This document shows positions 14,202 to 18,240 of a stretch of 18,240 bases of DNA, one piece after another. Below the pieces are notes generated by a model. It was given only the letters and a program-made list of their open reading frames with translations. It was not told where the DNA came from and did no database searches. The stretch's first letter is position 1. Every line of letters starts with the position of its first letter. The translations under genes were made by a program, and so were the position numbers. Source of the stretch: Caldiserica bacterium UBA646 (GTDB lineage Bacteria; Caldisericota; Caldisericia; Caldisericales; Caldisericaceae); assembly GCA_002299965.1 (NCBI GenBank), contig DBOM01000068.1, forward strand, positions 1 to 18,240. The letters run 5' to 3'.

Positions 14202-14876
14202 TTATCTCTCAATAGTAAAGAAAGTAACTTTCTTTGCATCACCTTTATATACCCAAACTTTTACCCCGATTCTTCCGAATTTAATCAAAGCAGGCAGTTC
14301 AGCATAATCGATATCAGCTTTTAAAGTATGAAGAGGAACTCTTCCCTCTCTATACCATTCAGTTCGTGCAATTTCAGCCCCACCAAGCCTACCAGATACT
14401 TGAATCTTTACTCCTTTAACGCCAGATCGCATTGCTCTACCTATGGATTGCTTAATTGCCCGCTTGTATGAAACTTTTTGTTCGATCTTGCTTACAATAT
14501 TTTGAGCAATAAGTTGAGCGTTTGTTTCGGGACGCTTTACTTCCTTTACTTCTATCCCTATTTTCATATTAGAATTATTAATTGCACGCATTAATTTATT
14601 CTGCAGTTTAGAAATCTCTGCCCCCTTCTTTCCAATTATCATTCCGGGCCTTGCGCTATGGATAATTACTTTTACTTCGCCACCAGCTTCCCCTCCTTTT
14701 CGAATAATCTCAACATGAGAAATAGCTGCATCAATTCCTAATTTATCCAACTCTCTTCGTATTATAATGTCCTCCATGACAAAAGTAGAGTAATTTTTTT
14801 TACTTGCATACCACTTACTTACCCAATCTTTCGTTATCCCTACCCTAAATCCAGAAGGATGTACTTTCTGTCCCAC
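14202..14876 (-). CDS. rpsC: Ribosomal protein S3
   Basis: S3 forms part of the mRNA entry helicase of the 30S. The 224-residue product starts MGQKVHPSGFRVGITKDW, as usual. The type-2 KH domain has its GMIIGKKG loop at 78-85, followed by the C-terminal domain with IGRAMRSGVKGVKIQVSGRLGGAEIARTEW. The start is GTG at 14876, with GGAGG upstream overlapping the rplV stop; only one base separates the genes. Confidence 0.98.
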   Translation of the reverse strand: MGQKVHPSGFRVGITKDWVSKWYASKKNYSTFVMEDIIIRRELDKLGIDAAISHVEIIRKGGEAGGEVKVIIHSARPGMIIGKKGAEISKLQNKLMRAINNSNMKIGIEVKEVKRPETNAQLIAQNIVSKIEQKVSYKRAIKQSIGRAMRSGVKGVKIQVSGRLGGAEIARTEWYREGRVPLHTLKADIDYAELPALIKFGRIGVKVWVYKGDAKKVTFFTIER

Positions 14877-14877
14877 T

Positions 14878-15219
14878 CTATACCTCCTCTTTGTTTTTTA
14901 CCACTATAGTAATCTGGCTCACAGGTTTCCTTTGTATATCAGCTCTGCCCATTCCCCTCATATATATCCTCTTCATAGGACCTTCGGATTCAATACATGC
15001 CCTGTGAACATATAATGAGTCTTTATCCATACCAAAATTATTTTCAGCATTCGCAACAGCTGACCTGAGAGTTTTCTCCAGATAGCCCGCAGCTTTTTGA
15101 GGAAGAACCTTTAAAATTGCAAATGCGTCGTCAATGTCTTTGCCTTTTATAAGCTCGGCTACAAGTCGTGCTTTAGTGGCAGATAATCTTAAATGTTTAG
15201 ATTTAGCATACGCTTCCAT
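14878..15219 (-). CDS. rplV: Ribosomal protein L22
   Basis: L22 has a globular domain on the 50S surface and a beta-hairpin that lines the exit tunnel, where macrolides act. The 113-residue product shows the N-terminal KHLRLSATKARLVAELIKGK (8-27), the SAVANAENNFGMD helix, and the tunnel loop GPMKRIYMRGMGRADIQRKP (about 80-99) before the final ITIVVKNKE strand. The ATG at 15219 follows the rpsS stop by 11 nt with a GGAGG-type site. Confidence 0.98.
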   Translation of the reverse strand: MEAYAKSKHLRLSATKARLVAELIKGKDIDDAFAILKVLPQKAAGYLEKTLRSAVANAENNFGMDKDSLYVHRACIESEGPMKRIYMRGMGRADIQRKPVSQITIVVKNKEEV

Positions 15220-15230
15220 AATATTCCTCC

Positions 15231-15506
15231 TTAGGTTTTAGTAACAGTTCTTGCGGTAGGAACCTTATGACCACGAAAGGTACGAGTTGCAGCAAATTCA
15301 CCAAGTCTATGTCCCACCATATCCTGTGTAATATAAACAGGAATATGTATTTTTCCATTATGCACTGCAATTGTATGCCCTATCATTTCTTTAGTAATTG
15401 CAGACCTCCTGCACCATACTTTTATTACTCTCTTTTCACCTTTTTTGTTTAAATTCTGGATCTTTTCAAGAAGCTTTGGATCCACAAACATATTTTTCTT
15501 ACTCAT
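15231..15506 (-). CDS. rpsS: Ribosomal protein S19
   Basis: S19 is in the 30S head and, with S13, contacts the 50S. The 91-residue product has the FVDPKLLEKI opening (7-16), KVWCRRSAITKEMIGHTIAVHNGKIHIPVYITQDMVGHRLGEFA as its core and the TRTFRGH ending plus a basic tail. The ATG at 15506 is 2 nt after the rplB stop, with AAGGAGG inside rplB. Confidence 0.98.
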   Translation of the reverse strand: MSKKNMFVDPKLLEKIQNLNKKGEKRVIKVWCRRSAITKEMIGHTIAVHNGKIHIPVYITQDMVGHRLGEFAATRTFRGHKVPTARTVTKT

Positions 15507-15508
15507 CC

Positions 15509-16336
15509 TTACTTCCTCCTTCTAACAATATATTTATCGGAAGTTTTATTTTTCTTTCTCGTTCTATAGCCAAGAGTAGGCTTTCCCCAGGGAGTCAAAG
15601 GACCAGGATGGCCAATAGGAGATTTGCCTTCGCCTCCACCATGTGGATGATCCACTGGATTCATAACTACTCCTCTTACGCTAGGCCTCTTACCAAGGTG
15701 TCTACTAGTACCTGCTTTCCCAAGGTTAATATTTCCATGATCTACATTACTTACCTGGCCAATAGTTGCCCAACAATTTAAATTGATCATCCTTACTTCC
15801 CCAGATGAAAGCTTTACATGCGCATATTTCCCCTCTTTAGCAAGCAATTGAGCGCCTCCACCGGCAGATCGCACTAACATAGCTCCCCTTCCTGGAAATA
15901 ACTCTATATTATGAATAATTGAGCCTAATGGTATATTTTTTATTGGAAGCGCATTGCCAACCTTTATTTCAGCATTTTCTCCTGCTGTTACTTTATCACC
16001 CACTTTTAAACCTACCGGAGCAATAATATATCTCTTCGCGCCGTCATTATAAGTAAGTAAAGCAATATGCGCCGATCTATTTGGATCATACTCTATTGCC
16101 TTTACTTTTGCAGGTATATCTCTTTTATCGCGCTTAAAATCAATAATACGATACAGCCTTTTATGGCCACCGCCTCTCCGTCTCATTGTAATTTTGCCAG
16201 TATTATTTCTTCCAGCCTTTTTCCTTAGCCCTACAACCAATGATTTTTCTGGTTTTTTCTTTGTTACTTCTTCATGCCCCTGAACTGATTTCCCTCTAAA
16301 ACCAGGAGTTGTAGGTTTATACTCTTTTATCCCCAT
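15509..16336 (-). CDS. rplB: Ribosomal protein L2
   Basis: L2 is required for subunit association and for the peptidyl transferase centre. The 275-residue product shows the RRRGGGHKRLYRIIDFKRDK segment (52-71), the SH3-like domain with RSAGGGAQLLAKEGKYAHVKLSSGEVR (156-182), and the universally conserved MNPVDHPHGGGEG (225-237) that includes the histidine near the catalytic centre. The ATG at 16336 has GGAGG 6 nt upstream; it follows rplW after 12 nt. Confidence 0.99.
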   Translation of the reverse strand: MGIKEYKPTTPGFRGKSVQGHEEVTKKKPEKSLVVGLRKKAGRNNTGKITMRRRGGGHKRLYRIIDFKRDKRDIPAKVKAIEYDPNRSAHIALLTYNDGAKRYIIAPVGLKVGDKVTAGENAEIKVGNALPIKNIPLGSIIHNIELFPGRGAMLVRSAGGGAQLLAKEGKYAHVKLSSGEVRMINLNCWATIGQVSNVDHGNINLGKAGTSRHLGKRPSVRGVVMNPVDHPHGGGEGKSPIGHPGPLTPWGKPTLGYRTRKKNKTSDKYIVRRRK

Positions 16337-16348
16337 CCTATACCTCCG

Positions 16349-16633
16349 CTATACATGATGCATTAAATCTATCTTATGACCAGGATAGAGAGTAACGATT
16401 GCCTTTTTATAAGAAGGCGTTTTTTTAAATGCATATTTTACTCTCTTCCTTTTTCCAAATACTTTGCCCATATTAACGTCTTTTACTTTCACAGAGAAAA
16501 ACTCTTCTACAGCGTCTTTCACCATACGTGCATTTGCACGCTTATCTACAAGAAATACATACTTACCTTTTTCGGCAAGAGCAGTAGCTTTCTCTGTAAC
16601 AAGAGGTCTAATTAAAACTTCTATATTACTCAT
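16349..16633 (-). CDS. rplW: Ribosomal protein L23
   Basis: L23 sits at the tunnel exit and docks trigger factor, SRP and SecY. The 94-residue product opens MSNIEVLIRPLVTEKATALAE, as the family does, followed by KYVFLVDKRANARMVKDAVEEFF and the KKAIVTLYPGHKI C-terminal strand. The open frame extends 26 codons further upstream, but that part is unrelated to L23 and lies inside rplD. The ATG at 16633, with GGTGG upstream, is therefore the start. It overlaps the rplD stop by 8 nt, implying coupling. Confidence 0.96.
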   Translation of the reverse strand: MSNIEVLIRPLVTEKATALAEKGKYVFLVDKRANARMVKDAVEEFFSVKVKDVNMGKVFGKRKRVKYAFKKTPSYKKAIVTLYPGHKIDLMHHV

Positions 16634-17264
16634 TTTTCCACCATCCTTGCATTTCTTCCACTGCTTCCTTAGTAAATAGAATCGCTTCGTATACGACAAT
16701 ATCGTAAACATTAAGAAACTTAAAGTTTAATGGTTTGCAATATGGAATATTATTTGCTGCTAACTCAACTTCACCATTCATATCTGAATAAACAAGCAGT
16801 ATAGTGCCTAGTTCCTTTTTTAAATTATCACTAACACCATTAAATAACTGGACAATTTCTTTAGTTTTCCCAGTAATTTTTACTTCTTCAACAATGTGCA
16901 CATTTCCTTCTCTAAATTTCGATGAAAGAGCGGAAAAAATAGCGACTCTTTTTTCATTTTTATTCAGTTTTATGTGGTATGTTTTGGGATGAGGGCCAAA
17001 TGCCACAGCCCCTCCTTTCCAGATATTAGATGTCCTGGCACCCTGCCTGGAACGGCCACTTCCTTTTTGCGGCCGCATTTTTTTAGTACTGTAACTAACA
17101 TCTCCTCTTTGCTGCGTTGATGCAGTACCTCTTCTTTTATTAGTACGCTGCGTCCTTATGGCAGAATAAATAAGATGCTTTTTTTCAGAAACAGAAAAAA
17201 ATCCATCAGGCAAATTTATTTCACTAATAGTTTTTGAATTAATATTCAGAACATTTCCCTTCAT
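16626..17264 (-). CDS. rplD: Ribosomal protein L4
   Basis: L4 extends a loop to the narrowest part of the exit tunnel; in E. coli it also represses the S10 operon. In the 212-residue product the tunnel loop is visible as RPQKGSGRSRQGARTSNIWKGG (about 64-85), followed by AVAFGPHPKTYHIKLNKNEKRVA. The ATG at 17264 uses a GGAGG that also encodes the last two glycines of L3. No S10-type attenuator leader exists upstream, so E. coli-style L4 control at that site is unlikely here. Confidence 0.98.
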   Translation of the reverse strand: MKGNVLNINSKTISEINLPDGFFSVSEKKHLIYSAIRTQRTNKRRGTASTQQRGDVSYSTKKMRPQKGSGRSRQGARTSNIWKGGAVAFGPHPKTYHIKLNKNEKRVAIFSALSSKFREGNVHIVEEVKITGKTKEIVQLFNGVSDNLKKELGTILLVYSDMNGEVELAANNIPYCKPLNFKFLNVYDIVVYEAILFTKEAVEEMQGWWKNE

Positions 17265-17265
17265 A

Positions 17266-17877
17266 TTAACCTCCTGCTTTTACAACAACAAAGTTTTTAT
17301 CGGGTCCGGGGACATTGCCTTTTACAAGGATTAAATCCTTTTCAGGAATAATCTTAATTACTCTAAGTTTTTGCACTGTCGTCTGATTAACCCCAAGATG
17401 CCCAGCCATAGGATGCCCTTTAAAAACTTTTCCAGGTGTGGTACCTGCTCCAATAGAACCGGGTCTTCGGAGTCCACCAGAACCATGTGTTTTCGGCCAA
17501 CCACCGAAACCCCATCTTTTAACTACACCGGAAAATCCTTTTCCTTTAGAGACACCAGAAACACTAACGAACTGAGAATCTTTAAAAATTTCCACAGTTA
17601 CTTTATCTCCAATTTCACCATCCATGTCTCTAAATTCTTTTAAATACCTGAACATAGATAATTTTTTTGCTTTAAAAACGCCTGCTTCGGGTTTATTTAA
17701 TTTTTCAGGCTTAACTTCCATAAATCCCAACTGTACTGCATTATACCCATTTTTCTCTTTGGTCATTTTATTCGTAACCATACATGGACCTGCTTTTAGT
17801 ACAGTAACAGCAACCAATTTATCGCCTTCATACACGGAAGTCATACCCAATTTTATACCCAGTATTCCTTTCACCAT
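17266..17877 (-). CDS. rplC: Ribosomal protein L3
   Basis: L3 initiates 50S assembly and reaches the peptidyl transferase centre. The product (203 residues) begins MVKGILGIKLGMTSVYEGD, exactly the family opening. The frame could begin four codons earlier, at the ATG at 17889, but GGAGG at 17887-17883 overlaps that codon and stands 5 nt before the ATG at 17877, so I use the latter. Other marks are KGKGFSGVVKRWGFGGWPKTHGSG and GSIGAGTTPGKVFKGHPMAGHLG, with the GTTPG region near the site methylated in many L3 proteins. Confidence 0.97.
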   Translation of the reverse strand: MVKGILGIKLGMTSVYEGDKLVAVTVLKAGPCMVTNKMTKEKNGYNAVQLGFMEVKPEKLNKPEAGVFKAKKLSMFRYLKEFRDMDGEIGDKVTVEIFKDSQFVSVSGVSKGKGFSGVVKRWGFGGWPKTHGSGGLRRPGSIGAGTTPGKVFKGHPMAGHLGVNQTTVQKLRVIKIIPEKDLILVKGNVPGPDKNFVVVKAGG

Positions 17878-17882
17878 AGCAT

Positions 17883-17887
17883 CCTCC
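17883..17887 (-). promoter_or_regulatory. Ribosome-binding site that fixes the rplC start
   Basis: GGAGG on the minus strand, 5 nt before the ATG at 17877. It overlaps the alternative ATG at 17889, which overlaps the rpsJ stop as TAATG. Together with the conserved MVKGILG opening, this favours the downstream start. Confidence 0.7.
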
Positions 17888-17888
17888 A

Positions 17889-18197
17889 TTATATCTTGAT
17901 TTCGACCTCTACACCTTGAGGAATATCCATATTCGCAAGTTTTTGTGTTATTTCAGGAGTTGCATTTTTTATTTCCACAAGTCTTTTATGCACACAGATT
18001 TCAAACTCTTCCTGAGAATCCTTATCCACATTAGGAGATCTTAAAACATTAAATATTGTACGTTTTGTCGGGAGTGGTATAGGCCCTACAACACTAGCTC
18101 CACTTTTCTTTGCTGTATCAACAATTTTGGCGGCCCATATATCTAAAATTTCATGATCGAACGCTTTCAATTTTATCTTCAGCTTTTCTTTTTTCAT
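17889..18197 (-). CDS. rpsJ: Ribosomal protein S10 (NusE)
   Basis: S10 is a 30S head protein and, as NusE, links NusG and NusB to RNA polymerase for transcription antitermination and coupling. The 102-residue product has the normal length. It shows KIKLKAFDHEILDIWAAKIVDTAKKSGA (7-34), VVGPIPLPTKRTIFNVLRSP (36-55), and the HKRLVEIKNATPEITQKLANMDIPQGVEVEIK ending. The ATG at 18197 has GGTGAG upstream. It follows the end of the preceding gene after only 21 nt, so the long S10 leader of E. coli is missing. Confidence 0.99.
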   Translation of the reverse strand: MKKEKLKIKLKAFDHEILDIWAAKIVDTAKKSGASVVGPIPLPTKRTIFNVLRSPNVDKDSQEEFEICVHKRLVEIKNATPEITQKLANMDIPQGVEVEIKI

Positions 18198-18218
18198 CTC
18201 ATCTCACCTTCAATTAAT

Positions 18219-18240
18219 TTATTCTACCACTGCAGTAATA
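18219..18240 (-). CDS. tuf: C-terminal end of upstream gene, probably elongation factor Tu
   Basis: Only the last six codons and the TAA stop (18221-18219) are in the window, reading ITAVVE. EF-Tu proteins end in a short hydrophobic strand with a final glutamate (GAGVVTEIIE-like), and tuf precedes rpsJ in very many bacteria, so tuf is the best guess. Seven visible codons cannot prove it. Confidence 0.5.

Noticed and set aside
16634..16711. 26-codon upstream extension of rplW
   Set aside because: The extra residues do not resemble L23 and lie inside rplD; the internal ATG at 16633 has a ribosome-binding site and the family opening.
17068..17077. TGCGGCCGCA palindrome in an AT-rich context
   Set aside because: It encodes conserved Met-Arg-Pro-Gln codons of L4; too short and no sign of function.
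1..18240. A novel defence, mobile or biosynthetic system
   Set aside because: Every gene belongs to a well-known housekeeping family in a near-standard order, with no leftover space for unknown genes.

Overview
This window is a single long, co-directional run of conserved bacterial housekeeping genes. Every gene is on the minus strand, so transcription runs from high to low coordinates. It covers the S10, spc and alpha ribosomal-protein clusters, then the shared energy module of an ECF vitamin transporter (ecfA1, ecfA2, ecfT), the tRNA pseudouridine synthase truA, and rplM, which runs off the low-coordinate edge. At the high-coordinate edge the last few codons of an upstream gene, probably tuf, are visible. 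I see no tRNA or rRNA gene, CRISPR array, insertion sequence, phage gene or other mobile element, and no gene-free stretch over 52 bases.

Layout in transcription order: (tuf end) - rpsJ rplC rplD rplW rplB rpsS rplV rpsC rplP rpmC rpsQ (S10 cluster) - rplN rplX rplE rpsN rpsH rplF rplR rpsE rplO secY (spc cluster, with rpmD missing) - adk map infA rpmJ rpsM rpsK rpsD rpoA rplQ (alpha cluster) - ecfA1 ecfA2 ecfT truA - rplM. Within the window, neighbouring genes are separated by at most 17 nt or overlap by up to 20 nt. The exception is the 52-nt truA-rplM gap, where a good sigma70-type promoter is visible.

The organism is an AT-rich bacterium. The order rplQ-ecfA1-ecfA2-ecfT-truA-rplM is best known from Firmicutes, but rpsD sits inside the alpha cluster, rpmD is missing, and there is no KOW-domain gene between map and infA, so it is not a Bacillus-type arrangement. 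Many proteins carry the zinc (four-ligand) variants (S4, S14, L24, L36, adenylate kinase), common in Gram-positive and deep-branching, often thermophilic lineages. I cannot name the species; a deep-branching thermophilic lineage (for example Caldisericota or Coprothermobacterota) is a guess.

The genes together make ribosomal subunits, initiation factor 1, the RNA polymerase alpha subunit, the SecY translocon channel, N-terminal methionine removal, adenylate balance, vitamin import and tRNA modification: a growth-rate-linked transcription unit. I did not find a new biological system here. The observations most worth checking are a perfect 12-bp stem hairpin inside ecfA1, the lost rpmD, the palindrome at the rplM promoter start, and a repeated tail on L13.
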